Below the pieces are notes generated by a model. It saw only the letters and a program-made list of their open reading frames with translations, was not told where the DNA came from and did no database searches. The position numbers and the translations under genes were made by a program. 20,862 nt of DNA. It comes from JBHJOF01 sp050330055. GTDB taxonomy: Bacteria; Pseudomonadota; Alphaproteobacteria; Kiloniellales; JAKSDN01. Shown here in pieces: positions 1 to 7,751 of this stretch (its first letter is position 1; each line of letters starts with the position of its first letter). The stretch spans positions 1 through 20,862 of the forward strand of contig JBHJOF010000275.1 of NCBI GenBank assembly GCA_050330055.1, read 5' to 3'.

Positions 1-534
1 GAGCCGCGCCACGCCGGACTCGACCGCGGCGATCGATTCGCGGATGCAGGCGATCTCCTCGTCGGACTTGATGGCGCGGGCGCGCTCGACCGGCCCCTGT
101 GCGTCGAGCACCTGCAATCCCTCCGAAGCCAACGCCAGGACCGCGCCCGCATTGACGCGCTCGACCGCGATGCGCCGGCTGCCGCCGCCGTAGAGACGCG
201 CCAGGGCGGCGATCTCCCGCGCCCAGCGCTGCTCGGCCTCGCCCAGGCGCGGCCCGGCGGCGACGAAGGAGGCGGTGGTCGCCGGGCCGATCTCGTCGAT
301 CGTCTCCAGGTCGCGGGCCAGGTGGTGGCAGCCCTCGAACTCGAAGAGGATCACTGGCCCCTCGACCGCGACGAAGAGATAGCGCGCCGGATTGCGCGCC
401 ATGAAGACCTGCATGTTGCGAGCGCCGCAGGCATAGCGCAGGTTGACCGGATCGAGCAGCACGCAGCAGGGGATGTCGCGCGCCGCCAGCTCGCGCCGCA
501 GCCGCGCCAGGCGCCCCAGCCGCAGGCGGGCCAT
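1..534 (-). CDS. M24-family metallopeptidase-like protein (creatinase/DddP-like), N-terminal part, runs off the left edge
   Basis: A minus-strand reading frame is open from base 1 to about 690. I place the start at the ATG at 534, giving 178 codons in the window; a GTG at 540 with GAGAG upstream is an alternative. The translation contains LLDPVNLRYACGARNMQVF, then a hydrophobic VEGPVILFEFEG strand and, near the edge, RARAIKSDEEIACIRESIA. This is the layout of the creatinase N-terminal domain leading into an M24 'pita-bread' domain, as in Xaa-Pro peptidases, creatinases and the DMSP lyase DddP; the NIRYA-type and NMQ segments are the most DddP-like part. The catalytic metal-binding residues would lie beyond the window, so peptidase and lyase cannot be told apart. 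It is divergent from the LysR gene at 707, a common arrangement for a regulator and its target. Confidence 0.72.
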   Translation of the reverse strand, partial: MARLRLGRLARLRRELAARDIPCCVLLDPVNLRYACGARNMQVFMARNPARYLFVAVEGPVILFEFEGCHHLARDLETIDEIGPATTASFVAAGPRLGEAEQRWAREIAALARLYGGGSRRIAVERVNAGAVLALASEGLQVLDAQGPVERARAIKSDEEIACIRESIAAVESGVARL

Positions 535-706
535 GTCCACGATCGCGCTCTCGAACTCGACGGCCGCGATCGCCGGCCCGCCATGTCCCGCTACCAGTTG
601 AATGAGATCGCCCTCCCCATTCCGCGCTTTCAGCCTGGCTGAATTGTGGGCGATGCTGGGACGCTGTGAACGGCAGTAAATCTCGGTTTTGTGATAACCT
701 CAGGTA

Positions 707-1633
707 ATGGTGTCCCTGCGCAAGCGGCTGCCGCCGATCAACAGCCTCGTAGTCTTCGAGGCGGCGGCGCGCAGCCTGAACTTCACCCGCGCCGCCGAGG
801 AGCTGGGCGTGACCCAGGCCGCGGTGAGCCGGCAGATCGCGGCGCTCGAGGCCCATCTCAACGCCAAGCTGTTCGAGCGGCTGCACCACGCCCTGCGGCT
901 GACTGCCAAGGGCAAGGCCTTCCGGCAGGTGGTCGCCCGCAGCCTGGACAGCATCGCCAACAGCGCCGAGGCGATCCGCCAGGCCGATACCGAGGTGCGG
1001 GTGACGCTCTTCGCCAACGTCGCGGTGGCGACCTTCTGGCTCAATCCGCGCCTGCCGCTGCTAGTGAAGCGCTTCCCCGAGACCGACATCCGCCTGGTCG
1101 CCTCCGACGAGGACCCGGACGACGGCCTCGACGGCATCGATCTCGCGATCCTCTACGGCGACGGCCAGTGGCCCAAGCTGAACGCCGAGCTGCTGTTCGG
1201 CGAGGAGCTGTTTCCGGTCTGCAGCCCGGACTATTTGCGTTCTGCGCCTGCACCGCAGAGCCCGGCAGACCTGCTGCGGCACAGCCTGCTGCACATCGAC
1301 CAGCACGCGCCGGACTGGATCAACTGGCGCATGTGGCTGCAGTCCCAGGGCGTCGATCCGCCGCGCCGGATACGCGGCCCCAAGTTCAACAACTACGCCC
1401 TCCTGGTCGACATGGCAGTCGAGGGCCGGGGCGTCGGCCTCGGCACGCGGCACCTGGTCGACCGCCTGCTCGCGGAGGGCGCGCTGGTCCGGGCGCTCGA
1501 CGCCAGCCTGGTCTCCGAGCGCGGCTACTACCTGGTGACCCGCCGCGACCGGCGCCTGTCGAACGAGGCCCAGGCGGTACTGCGCTGGCTGCGCCGCCAG
1601 CGGCCGCGCAACGTGCGGGCCGCCGCCCGCTAG
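707..1633 (+). CDS. LysR-family transcriptional regulator (GcvA-like)
   Basis: A 308-aa protein of normal LysR length. Residues about 8-66 form the winged helix-turn-helix (INSLVVFEAAARSLNFTRAA, then VTQAAVSRQIAALE), and the remainder is the periplasmic-binding-protein-like effector domain. The segments FPVCSPDYL, LLHIDQHAPDWINWRMWL and AVEGRGVGLG are typical of the GcvA subgroup. The ATG at 707 follows CAGG at a short distance. It is divergent from the M24-type gene, so that gene is the likely target. The GcvA resemblance is to the subfamily only: the gcv genes lie 9 kb away and have their own riboswitch, so I assign no role in glycine cleavage. Confidence 0.9.
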   Translation: MVSLRKRLPPINSLVVFEAAARSLNFTRAAEELGVTQAAVSRQIAALEAHLNAKLFERLHHALRLTAKGKAFRQVVARSLDSIANSAEAIRQADTEVRVTLFANVAVATFWLNPRLPLLVKRFPETDIRLVASDEDPDDGLDGIDLAILYGDGQWPKLNAELLFGEELFPVCSPDYLRSAPAPQSPADLLRHSLLHIDQHAPDWINWRMWLQSQGVDPPRRIRGPKFNNYALLVDMAVEGRGVGLGTRHLVDRLLAEGALVRALDASLVSERGYYLVTRRDRRLSNEAQAVLRWLRRQRPRNVRAAAR

Positions 1634-1799
1634 GCGAGGCCGGCAGCGGGCTGGATTTGCCCCGCCGACAGCCCTATTTAAGATCGACGTGCGTGGCTGT
1701 CTGGGGACAGTCACGCATGACCCGGAAACAGCCGGCGTCCCGCCGGCTCAGGAGAGCATCCAACGAGCTATCGGCCCTAAAGGGAGGGGAACAGCGATC

Positions 1800-2285
1800 A
1801 TGACCATCAAGCCAGGCGACAAGATCCCGAGCGCCACGCTCAAGCACATGACGGCCGACGGCCCGGCCGAGATCACCAGCGACGACCTCTTCTCCGGCAA
1901 GAAGGTGGTGGTCTTCGGCCTGCCCGGCGCCTTTACGCCGACCTGCTCGGCCAAGCACGTGCCGGGATTCGTGCAGCAGGCCGACGCGATCAAGGGCAAG
2001 GGTGTGGCCACCATTGCCTGCCTCTCGGTCAACGACGCCTTCGTCATGGGCGCCTGGGGCAAGGACCAGAAGGTCGGCAACAAGGTGCTGATGCTGGCCG
2101 ACGGCAGCGCCGACTTCACCAGGAAGCTCGGCCTCGAGCTCGACCTCAACGCGCTCGGCATGGGCACGCGCTGCAAGCGCTTCGCCATGATCGTCGACGA
2201 CGGCGTGGTCAAGCACCTGGCGATCGAGGAAGCCCCCGGCGGCCTCGACGTCTCCAGCGCCGAGAAGACTCTGGCGGCGCTGTAG
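1800..2285 (+). CDS. Prx5-type peroxiredoxin
   Basis: A 161-aa thiol peroxidase that reduces hydrogen peroxide and organic hydroperoxides in the cytoplasm. The start at 1800 has a strong GGGAGGGG ribosome-binding site upstream. The peroxidatic cysteine is Cys49 in the family motif PGAFTPTCS, followed by SAKHVPGF. Two other cysteines are present (Cys74 in ACLSVNDAF and Cys125 in GTRCKRFAM), as in bacterial and plant Prx5/PrxII proteins that use glutathione or glutaredoxin. The C terminus GLDVSSAEKTLAAL is complete, so this is a stand-alone enzyme with no fused glutaredoxin domain. It converges on rnhA, and a large palindrome lies between them. In many alphaproteobacteria a peroxiredoxin lies close to ispH-thrB-rnhA. 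Confidence 0.93.
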   Translation: MTIKPGDKIPSATLKHMTADGPAEITSDDLFSGKKVVVFGLPGAFTPTCSAKHVPGFVQQADAIKGKGVATIACLSVNDAFVMGAWGKDQKVGNKVLMLADGSADFTRKLGLELDLNALGMGTRCKRFAMIVDDGVVKHLAIEEAPGGLDVSSAEKTLAAL

Positions 2286-2307
2286 GGTGCTGTCCGACTC
2301 TATTTGT

Positions 2308-2452
2308 CACCCTCACCCTCCCAACGCTTCGCGTCGGGCCCCCCCTCTCCCCTCGAGGGAGAGGGGAACAAACAAGCGCGCCAAGACCCCTCTCCCTCGA
2401 GGGGAGAGGGAGGGGCCCGCGCGACCGAAGGGCGCGTGGGAGGGTGAGGGTG
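2308..2452. repeat. Nested palindromic repeat (BIME/REP-like) between convergent genes
   Basis: The outer arms, CACCCTCACCCTCCCA at 2308-2323 and its exact reverse complement at 2437-2452, are a perfect 16-bp inverted repeat. Inside are two purine/pyrimidine-rich hairpins centred on CTCGAG (2342-2366 and about 2387-2411) that are inverted copies of each other. A GGGCCC-type pair adds another layer. The whole block fills the gap between the peroxiredoxin and rnhA, which converge here. It could fold into one long stem or two hairpins and serve as a bidirectional transcription barrier. It is probably a dispersed repeat of this genome, but only one copy is in the window. Confidence 0.8.
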
Positions 2453-2476
2453 CGTTTGTTTGCAGCTTAGCGTTCG

Positions 2477-2917
2477 CTAGCGCATCGCCGCGATGGCGGC
2501 GCGGGCCAGCGCGTCGGCGCGCTCGTTCTCCGGGTGGCCGGCGTGGCCGCGTACCCAGTGCCACTCGACCTGGTGCCGCGCCATCGCCGCCTCGAGACGC
2601 TGCCAGAGGTCGACGTTCTTGACCGGCTTCTTGTCGGCGGTCTTCCAGCCGCGTTTCTTCCAGTTGTGAATCCAGGTCGTGATGCCGTTCTTGAGGTACT
2701 CGCTGTCGGTGGTGATCTCGACGCGCGAGTCTCGCGTGAGCGCCTCCAGCGCGGCGATCGCCGCCATCATCTCCATGCGGTTGTTGGTGGTGAGCGGCTC
2801 GCTGCCGGAGAGCTCCTTCTCGGTCTCGCCGTAGCGCAGCACGGCGCCCCAGCCGCCCGGCCCGGGATTGCCCGAACAGGCGCCGTCGGTGAAGATTTCG
2901 ACAAGCTTCTGGGCCAT
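2477..2917 (-). CDS. rnhA: Ribonuclease HI
   Basis: A 146-aa enzyme of standard bacterial length that cuts the RNA strand of RNA-DNA hybrids, such as R-loops and primer remnants. All catalytic residues are visible: Asp11 in FTDGACSGNPGPGGWG, Glu49 in NNRMEMMAA, Asp71 in TTDSEYLKNG and Asp135 in ENERADALA, with the active-site-loop histidine in WVRGHAGHPEN. The basic helix region with WKKRGWKTADKKPVKN matches the handle of the E. coli enzyme. I chose the ATG at 2917, since the longer upstream frame is a shadow inside thrB. It starts 8 nt after the thrB stop and is the last gene of an ispH-thrB-rnhA operon. Confidence 0.97.
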   Translation of the reverse strand: MAQKLVEIFTDGACSGNPGPGGWGAVLRYGETEKELSGSEPLTTNNRMEMMAAIAALEALTRDSRVEITTDSEYLKNGITTWIHNWKKRGWKTADKKPVKNVDLWQRLEAAMARHQVEWHWVRGHAGHPENERADALARAAIAAMR

Positions 2918-2925
2918 GCGCAGTC

Positions 2926-3888
2926 TCAATCCAACCCATAGGCGCCGGGCGTGCGCACCGCCTGGTGGAAGGTCAGCTTCTTCCAGTACTCCAGCGGGTC
3001 CTTCGGCTTCACGTAAGCGCCCGGCGGGTGGTTCAGCAGGTCGTAGAGCCGGGTCAGCAGGAAGCGGAGCGCGCTGCCGCGCGCCAGGAGCGGCAAGGCC
3101 TCCAGCTCCGACGCCGAGAAGGGCCGCACCTGGCGGTAGCTCTGCAGCAGGCAGCGCGCCTTGGTGACGTTGAAGCTGTTGTCGCGCTCGAAGCACCAGG
3201 CGTTGAGGCAGATCGCCAGGTCGTAGGCGAAGAAATCGTTGCAGGCGAAGTAGAAGTCGATGATGCCGGAGAGCCGGTCGCCGAGGAAGAACACGTTGTC
3301 GGGGAAGAGGTCGGCATGGATGATGCCCTGCGGCAGCTCGTCCGGCCAGTTCGCCTCCAGCTGCAGCAGCTCCTGCTCCAGCGCGGTCGCCAGCCCCTCC
3401 TGCACCTCGTGGGCGCGCGGCGCGGTCGCCGCGAACAGCTTGCGCCAGCCGGCGACCGAAAGCGCGTTCTCGCGGCGCAGGTCGAAACCGGCGCCGGCCA
3501 GGTGCATGCGCGCCATGGCCTCGCCCAAGAGGCGGCAATGCTCCGGCAGCACGCGGCGCGGCCAGAGACCCTCGAGGAAGGAGATCACCGCCGCCGGCCG
3601 GCCGCAGAGCCGGCGCAGCGCCTGACCGTCGCGGCCGTGGATCGGCGTCGGGCAGGTGATGCCGGCGGCGGCCAGGTGCTCCATCAGGCCGAGGAAGAAG
3701 GGCAGGTCCTGCGGCGCGACGCGCTTCTCGTAGAGCGTCAGGATGAAGCTGCCGGCGCCGGTCTTGAGCAGGAAGTTGGAGTTCTCGACGCCCTCGGCGA
3801 TGCCCTTGAAGGACAGCACCTGGCCCAGGTCGTAGTCGGCGAGGAACGCCCGCAGCTCCTCGTCCGAAACCTCGGTGTAGACGGCCAT
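2926..3888 (-). CDS. thrB: Homoserine kinase, aminoglycoside-phosphotransferase fold
   Basis: A 320-aa protein that phosphorylates homoserine with ATP in threonine biosynthesis. It belongs to the ThrB type with a protein-kinase-like/APH fold, not the GHMP-kinase type of E. coli. The start, MAVYTEVSDEELRAFLADYDLG, is characteristic, as is the GVENSNFLL nucleotide-binding strand pair. The catalytic loop is HADLFPDNVFF and the metal-binding motif is IIDFYFACNDFFAYDLA. The C-terminal stretch DPLEYWKKLTFH is also typical. It lies between ispH and rnhA on the same strand; the order ispH-thrB-rnhA recurs in alphaproteobacteria, and only 8 nt separate it from rnhA. It is about 54 bp downstream of ispH. 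Confidence 0.96.
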   Translation of the reverse strand: MAVYTEVSDEELRAFLADYDLGQVLSFKGIAEGVENSNFLLKTGAGSFILTLYEKRVAPQDLPFFLGLMEHLAAAGITCPTPIHGRDGQALRRLCGRPAAVISFLEGLWPRRVLPEHCRLLGEAMARMHLAGAGFDLRRENALSVAGWRKLFAATAPRAHEVQEGLATALEQELLQLEANWPDELPQGIIHADLFPDNVFFLGDRLSGIIDFYFACNDFFAYDLAICLNAWCFERDNSFNVTKARCLLQSYRQVRPFSASELEALPLLARGSALRFLLTRLYDLLNHPPGAYVKPKDPLEYWKKLTFHQAVRTPGAYGLD

Positions 3889-3942
3889 GGGAATCAGCGA
3901 GCGCGCTCGGCGAAGCCGTACGCCGGGGCAGCCGGCAAGGCG

Positions 3943-4899
3943 CTACTCCGCCGCGGTCGAGGTCAGCAGGCGCGGCAGCTTGAAGACCACGTCCTCGCTC
4001 GTGACGGTGACTTCCTGGATCTCGACCTCGTAGCGCTGGCGGCAGATGGCGATCACCTCCTCGACCAGGATCTCCGGCGCCGAGGCGCCGGCGGTGACGC
4101 CGAGCCGCTCGATGCGGTCGAGCCGCGTCCAGTCGACGTCGGCCGCGCGCTGCACCAGCATGGCGGTCTCGCAGCCGTGCTTCTGCGCCACCTCGACCAG
4201 GCGGGCCGAGTTGGAGGAATTGGGCGCCCCCACCACCAGAAGCGCGTCGCAGTACGGCGCGATCGCCTTGACCGCCTCCTGGCGGTTGGTGGTGGCGTAG
4301 CAGATGTCTTCCTTCTTCGGCCCGCTGATCTCCGGGAAACGGCGTTGCAGCACCTCGATGATCTCGACCGTGTCGTCGACCGACAGCGTGGTCTGGGTGA
4401 TGTAGGCCAGCATGGATGGGTCATCGACCTCGAGCGCCTCGGCCTTGACCGCGTCCTCGACCAGCACGATCGAGCCTTCCGGCAGCTGGCCCATGGTGCC
4501 GATCACCTCGGGGTGGCCGGCGTGGCCGATCAGCACGATCTGCCGCCCGTCGCGGTGGTGGCGCTCCGCCTCGCGGTGCACCTTGCTGACCAGCGGGCAG
4601 GTAGCGTCGACGTAGAGCAGCTTGCGGTCTTCCGCCTCGGTCGGCACCGACTTGGGCACGCCGTGCGCCGAGAAGATCACCGGCACGCCGTCAGGCACCT
4701 CATCCAGCTCCTCGACGAAGACGGCGCCCTTGGCCTGCAGCGCCTCGACCACGTAGCGATTGTGCACGATCTCGTGGCGCACGTAGACCGGCGGCCCGTA
4801 CTTGCGGATCGCGCGCTCGACGATCTCGATCGCGCGCTCGACGCCGGCGCAGAAGCCGCGCGGGCTCGCCAGGAAAATGGTGAGCGGTCTCTTGGCCAT
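3943..4899 (-). CDS. ispH: 4-hydroxy-3-methylbut-2-enyl diphosphate reductase
   Basis: A 318-aa iron-sulfur enzyme, the last step of the MEP isoprenoid pathway, which converts HMBPP to IPP and DMAPP. The three cluster-ligand cysteines are in SPRGFCAGVERA (Cys17), DATCPLV and EDICYATTN. The substrate-binding HEIVHN, SAHGVPKS, GHAGHPEV and NSSNSARL segments are all present. The start at 4899 (MAKRPLTIFL) has GGGAG six bases upstream. The frame stays open 21 codons further up, but that extension has no family resemblance. It is the first gene of the minus-strand operon with thrB and rnhA, and its upstream region is shared with the divergent CDGSH gene. Confidence 0.97.
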   Translation of the reverse strand: MAKRPLTIFLASPRGFCAGVERAIEIVERAIRKYGPPVYVRHEIVHNRYVVEALQAKGAVFVEELDEVPDGVPVIFSAHGVPKSVPTEAEDRKLLYVDATCPLVSKVHREAERHHRDGRQIVLIGHAGHPEVIGTMGQLPEGSIVLVEDAVKAEALEVDDPSMLAYITQTTLSVDDTVEIIEVLQRRFPEISGPKKEDICYATTNRQEAVKAIAPYCDALLVVGAPNSSNSARLVEVAQKHGCETAMLVQRAADVDWTRLDRIERLGVTAGASAPEILVEEVIAICRQRYEVEIQEVTVTSEDVVFKLPRLLTSTAAE

Positions 4900-5137
4900 C
4901 TCGACTCCCGATCCAGGCTGCGACCACGGCCCAGCACCCCGCGGCCATCGGACTGCGCCCAACCCCTCTGCCGGTGCCGCTGCGCTTGTGCCGCCGCACC
5001 GGCTTGCCTAAAGTCGCCGTGGCGGCCGAGCCCTCGGCGAAGCGACGGCAGCCTCCTTGAGAAACGGCGCTCCGGGCCACCCGGTCGCAATATCGAGCGG
5101 ACACTAGTACAGCGAGAGGTCAGAAGAAAGGGGGGTC

Positions 5138-5377
5138 ATGGCTGAGCCGATTCCCGCGCAGAAGGCGCCCTACCGGGTCGAGGCCCAGGTCGGCCGCAAG
5201 TATTCCTGGTGCGCCTGCGGCCGCAGCAAGAAGCAGCCATTCTGCGACGGCTCCCATTCCGGCACCGGGATCGTCCCGGTCATGTACCAATGCGACGAGA
5301 GCCAGGAGCTCTGGTTCTGTGGCTGCAAGGCCACGAAAAACAAGCCCTTTTGCGACGGAACCCATTCCACTCTCTAG
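5138..5377 (+). CDS. Double CDGSH iron-sulfur domain protein
   Basis: A 79-aa protein with two consecutive CDGSH motifs, each expected to bind one 2Fe-2S cluster through three Cys and one His. The first is CACGRSKKQPFCDGSH (residues about 26-41) and the second is CGCKATKNKPFCDGTH. Both keep the C-x-C-x7-8-C-x3-H ligand set. Such tandem-CDGSH proteins are common in bacteria and are thought to act in redox or cluster transfer, with no settled partner. The ATG at 5138 has a GAAAGGGGGG site just upstream. It is divergent from ispH, itself an Fe-S enzyme, and 15 bp upstream of a lipoprotein gene that may be co-transcribed. Confidence 0.95.
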   Translation: MAEPIPAQKAPYRVEAQVGRKYSWCACGRSKKQPFCDGSHSGTGIVPVMYQCDESQELWFCGCKATKNKPFCDGTHSTL

Positions 5378-5392
5378 CCCCGATCCTGCATC

Positions 5393-5953
5393 ATGAAGTC
5401 CCCCTCCCCGGCCCGCTTCGGCCTTCCCGCGTTCGGCTCGGTGCTCGCCTCTGCCGTCGGGCTCGCCCTGCTGCTGGCCGCCTGCTCCAGCGGCGACGAG
5501 TTGGGCAGGCGCGTCTTCTGCCCCGACGCGGTTCGGGTTCAGGATGCCGCCAGCCTGGTCCGCTTCAGTGGCAGCGGCCGCGATCTGACCGACGTGCTGT
5601 TCGAGGCACGCCTGCAGGAGGTGGCGCTGGCCTGCACCTACGACGCGGACGAGAACACCATCGACGGCGCCCTGCGCGTCGCCTTCTTCGCCGCGCGCGG
5701 CCCGGCCGACACTGAGCGCCGGGCCAACTTCCGCTACTTCGTGGCCATCGCCACGGAAGCCCGCCAGGTGATCGCCCGCGAGGAGTTCGAGGTCACCATC
5801 CCCTTCGAAGGCAACCGCACCCAGCTCGGCGCAGTCGAGGAGCTGGCACCGAGCATCCCGCTGCAGCCGGGCGAAAGCGGCAGCGAGTACATTCTCTTCG
5901 TCGGCCTGGTGCTGAGCCGGGATGAGCTGGAGTACAACCGGGTCAACCGTTAG
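5393..5953 (+). CDS. Putative lipoprotein of unknown function
   Basis: A 186-aa protein. The N terminus has a hydrophobic stretch (about residues 14-30) ending in a lipobox, LLAAC, so Cys31 is the expected lipidated residue and the next residue is Ser, which favours the outer membrane. The mature part contains CPDAVRVQDAASLVRF near its start, a second cysteine in LACTYD, and beta-rich sequence with ITIPFEGN-like strands. Proteins of this general form are widespread and uncharacterised in Rhodospirillales-type genomes. It follows the CDGSH gene by 15 bp. The transposon begins 68 bp after its stop. I recognise no catalytic motif. Confidence 0.85.
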   Translation: MKSPSPARFGLPAFGSVLASAVGLALLLAACSSGDELGRRVFCPDAVRVQDAASLVRFSGSGRDLTDVLFEARLQEVALACTYDADENTIDGALRVAFFAARGPADTERRANFRYFVAIATEARQVIAREEFEVTIPFEGNRTQLGAVEELAPSIPLQPGESGSEYILFVGLVLSRDELEYNRVNR

Positions 5954-6013
5954 GGCAGAGTTTCTGCGACTTCTGGTCGCCCCTGCCTACACTTCCACAG
6001 TTCCGCCGAGCCC

Positions 6014-6021
6014 CTCCCCCG
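6014..6021 (+). repeat. Target-site duplication, left copy (CTCCCCCG)
   Basis: These eight bases directly precede the left terminal inverted repeat and recur exactly at 10225-10232, directly after the right one. Eight to nine bp is the usual duplication for IS1 and the related IS1595 family. Confidence 0.9.
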
Positions 6022-6042
6022 GGTGGTGCGTCACTTTGAATT
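6022..6042 (+). repeat. Left terminal inverted repeat of the transposon
   Basis: It starts GGTGGTGCGTCACTTTGAA. Against the right end read on the other strand, the mismatches are at positions 4, 13 and 20 of 21. The neighbouring 8-bp direct repeat fixes the boundary. Confidence 0.9.
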
Positions 6043-6137
6043 GAGACATTCTCGGCTTTCGGCCTGTGCGCCGGGAACCAATCTCTTACGAGAATATTAG
6101 TAATTTACCCCTAGCGTCCTCGCCAGAGGTTGTACAA

Positions 6138-6836
6138 ATGTTGGCATTCCCAGTACCTGTGCTAGAGTTTCCCTCTCTTTCCCTGAAGATGCGAGGGAGA
6201 GCTGTGGGGGAATGGCTGGGCCAAAACTGGCTTGGGCTGGTGATACTAGCCCTGCTCGGTTGGGGCGGCACAGAACTGACGTCCATCAAAGAACGTCTTT
6301 CTGCCCTTGAAACCCGGCAGATCGGCGTGGAGGATCGTATCGATCGAATTGCCGAAGTGCTACCCGACATCCGGGCGAATGTTTCCTGGGAGGGCCTCTA
6401 TGGGCCCTTCAAGACAGCCGTTCTAGTGAGCAAGCCGCACGTGGATATGCTCGGTTCGTGGGGCATGAACATTCATTTGCTGAATGCAGCTAGCGGTGAG
6501 GTTCAGAGATACTGGGCGGGCATGCGAGGCCCAGGAGACGACCGGGCAATAATGGCTGTCCAGGGCTGGCTACACGGCACAGACCCGGCGTTCATTTCTC
6601 TGCGAGAAATAGAAAAGTATGGGATGGAGGTTAAGAAACCAACCATCATCCCAGGCTCTCTCATTAAGGCGGCCAGTGGAATCTCGCACGCTCAGATTGG
6701 GGCCTTTACCGAGATCGCCTCGATGAAGGCGATAGAGGCCCGCTTCATAGGTTCCATAGAGGTTAGTCCGGTAGGAAGCTGGGATGAATTGGCGCGACTC
6801 CTGCAATCGGGGGCGATACTTAAGCAGCAGATGTAG
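6138..6836 (+). CDS. Transposon cargo: membrane-anchored coiled-coil protein of unknown function
   Basis: A 232-aa protein. I place the start at the ATG at 6138 because AGAGG lies about 8 nt upstream. A GTG at 6066 extends the frame but has no comparable site and begins close to the terminal repeat. Residues about 28-44 (WLGLVILALLGWGG within a hydrophobic run) form one transmembrane helix. A heptad-like segment, SIKERLSALETRQIGVEDRIDRIAEVL split over residues 49-75, looks like a short coiled coil. The remaining 155 residues are soluble-looking with no motif I know. Orientation is probably N-in with a large C-terminal domain outside, or the reverse. It converges on the transposase gene with a 1-bp gap, so the two share one termination zone. 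Function unknown. Confidence 0.75.
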   Translation: MLAFPVPVLEFPSLSLKMRGRAVGEWLGQNWLGLVILALLGWGGTELTSIKERLSALETRQIGVEDRIDRIAEVLPDIRANVSWEGLYGPFKTAVLVSKPHVDMLGSWGMNIHLLNAASGEVQRYWAGMRGPGDDRAIMAVQGWLHGTDPAFISLREIEKYGMEVKKPTIIPGSLIKAASGISHAQIGAFTEIASMKAIEARFIGSIEVSPVGSWDELARLLQSGAILKQQM

Positions 6837-6837
6837 G

Positions 6838-7716
6838 TTACTGGCGTTTCTTGTAAGAGCCGCGCGGCCCTGGCTTCGGCGCCGCCGCGTCGATCAGGTC
6901 AACAATATCGCCCACATCCCAGAGCTTGTCAGTGACGCCAGCCGCCATGGCCGGGGTCAGCTTGTTCAGGCTCTTGTGCTGCTTCACGAAGTTGTACCAG
7001 ACGGTATAGAGCGCCACCATGTGCATGTGGTTCTCGAACTTCTTAGAGAACGCATTGGTCAGCCGCGTGAAGCGCCGCATCTGCATCCGCATGGTGAGGT
7101 TCTGGCGCTCGGCGTAGCTGGTACTGACGTGCTTGGGGTCGGGGTTGCCCTCGATCCGAGTCTTGCGGGCGCCAGTGCAGATCGGCGGGCTATAGCGGCC
7201 CTTCTCGGCTTCGGGGGCCGTTCCGTACATCTTAACCAGCATCGCGTAATCGACATCGCCCCCAAAGGCGTCCTCGATCGCTTCCAAGTAGGCTTTGTGG
7301 CCGTCTGACGTGAGCTGCACCCGGTTAGCCAGCCGGGACCGCAGATCGTCCATGAACGCCAGGGCATAGTCGCTATCCCGACCGCCGACCAGCCAAGAGA
7401 GGATCAGCTTGTGATCCGCGTCTATGGCAGTCCAGGTCCAGACATCGCCATAGGCCAAGTCTTGCCGCTTGGCAGTCGCGGTGTTCTTGGCCTTTGCGTA
7501 CACAAACGACCAGATTTCATCGACCTGGACCCGCTGGGACTTCACACCCCGTACCGTGTCATCGTGGAAGGCCGCACAGGCCTTGCCGGCATCGATCAGC
7601 AGCTTGGCCACGGTGTTGAACGAAACGTCCGCCACGCGGGCCACAGACCGCATGGACGAGCCCTCACAGAGCATGGAGAGGATTTGGACGCGCTTCTCAT
7701 GGGGCAGCTTGTTCAT
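6838..7716 (-). CDS. IS1-like DDE transposase, single ORF
   Basis: A 292-aa protein that catalyses cutting and joining at the terminal repeats. Residues 5-45 are a helix-turn-helix (RVQILSMLCEGSSMRSVARV, then SFNTVAKLL). The DDE residues appear as Asp66 in VQVDEIWSF, Asp138 in LTSDGHKAY and Glu203 in TSYAERQNLTMR. The stretch after Glu203, with RFTRLTNAFSKKFENH, closely resembles the C-terminal part of IS1 InsAB'. Unlike classical IS1, no frameshift is needed. The frame is open to 7755, but that start lies upstream of the apparent promoter's transcript, and the family N terminus is MN(K/R)LP, so I use 7716. NCBI calls such proteins 'IS1 family transposase'. The IS1595 family is the nearest alternative. 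Confidence 0.92.
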   Translation of the reverse strand: MNKLPHEKRVQILSMLCEGSSMRSVARVADVSFNTVAKLLIDAGKACAAFHDDTVRGVKSQRVQVDEIWSFVYAKAKNTATAKRQDLAYGDVWTWTAIDADHKLILSWLVGGRDSDYALAFMDDLRSRLANRVQLTSDGHKAYLEAIEDAFGGDVDYAMLVKMYGTAPEAEKGRYSPPICTGARKTRIEGNPDPKHVSTSYAERQNLTMRMQMRRFTRLTNAFSKKFENHMHMVALYTVWYNFVKQHKSLNKLTPAMAAGVTDKLWDVGDIVDLIDAAAPKPGPRGSYKKRQ

Positions 7717-7722
7717 GCCCCA

Positions 7723-7751
7723 TATATATGAACTTTTATGCTTAGCGTCAA
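7723..7751 (-). promoter_or_regulatory. Transposase promoter with possible leaderless start
   Basis: On the minus strand, TTGACG (7751-7746) and TATATA (7728-7723) are separated by exactly 17 nt, a good sigma-70-type promoter. Transcription starting about 7 nt downstream falls at the transposase ATG (7716). The mRNA would therefore have almost no leader and no Shine-Dalgarno sequence, giving low translation. The -35 box lies inside the palindrome at 7736-7757. Confidence 0.65.

Noticed and set aside
2965..5145. A 726-aa plus-strand open frame across thrB and ispH
   Set aside because: It has low-complexity Arg/Val/Leu/Asp-rich sequence with no domain, and both minus-strand genes are certain.
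5962..5982. GCGAC-TTCTG-GTCGC hairpin after the lipoprotein gene as a terminator
   Set aside because: The stem is only 5 bp and has no T-run, so it is too weak to call.
6066..6137. GTG start at 6066 for the left cargo gene
   Set aside because: It has no ribosome-binding site. The ATG at 6138 has AGAGG at a good distance.
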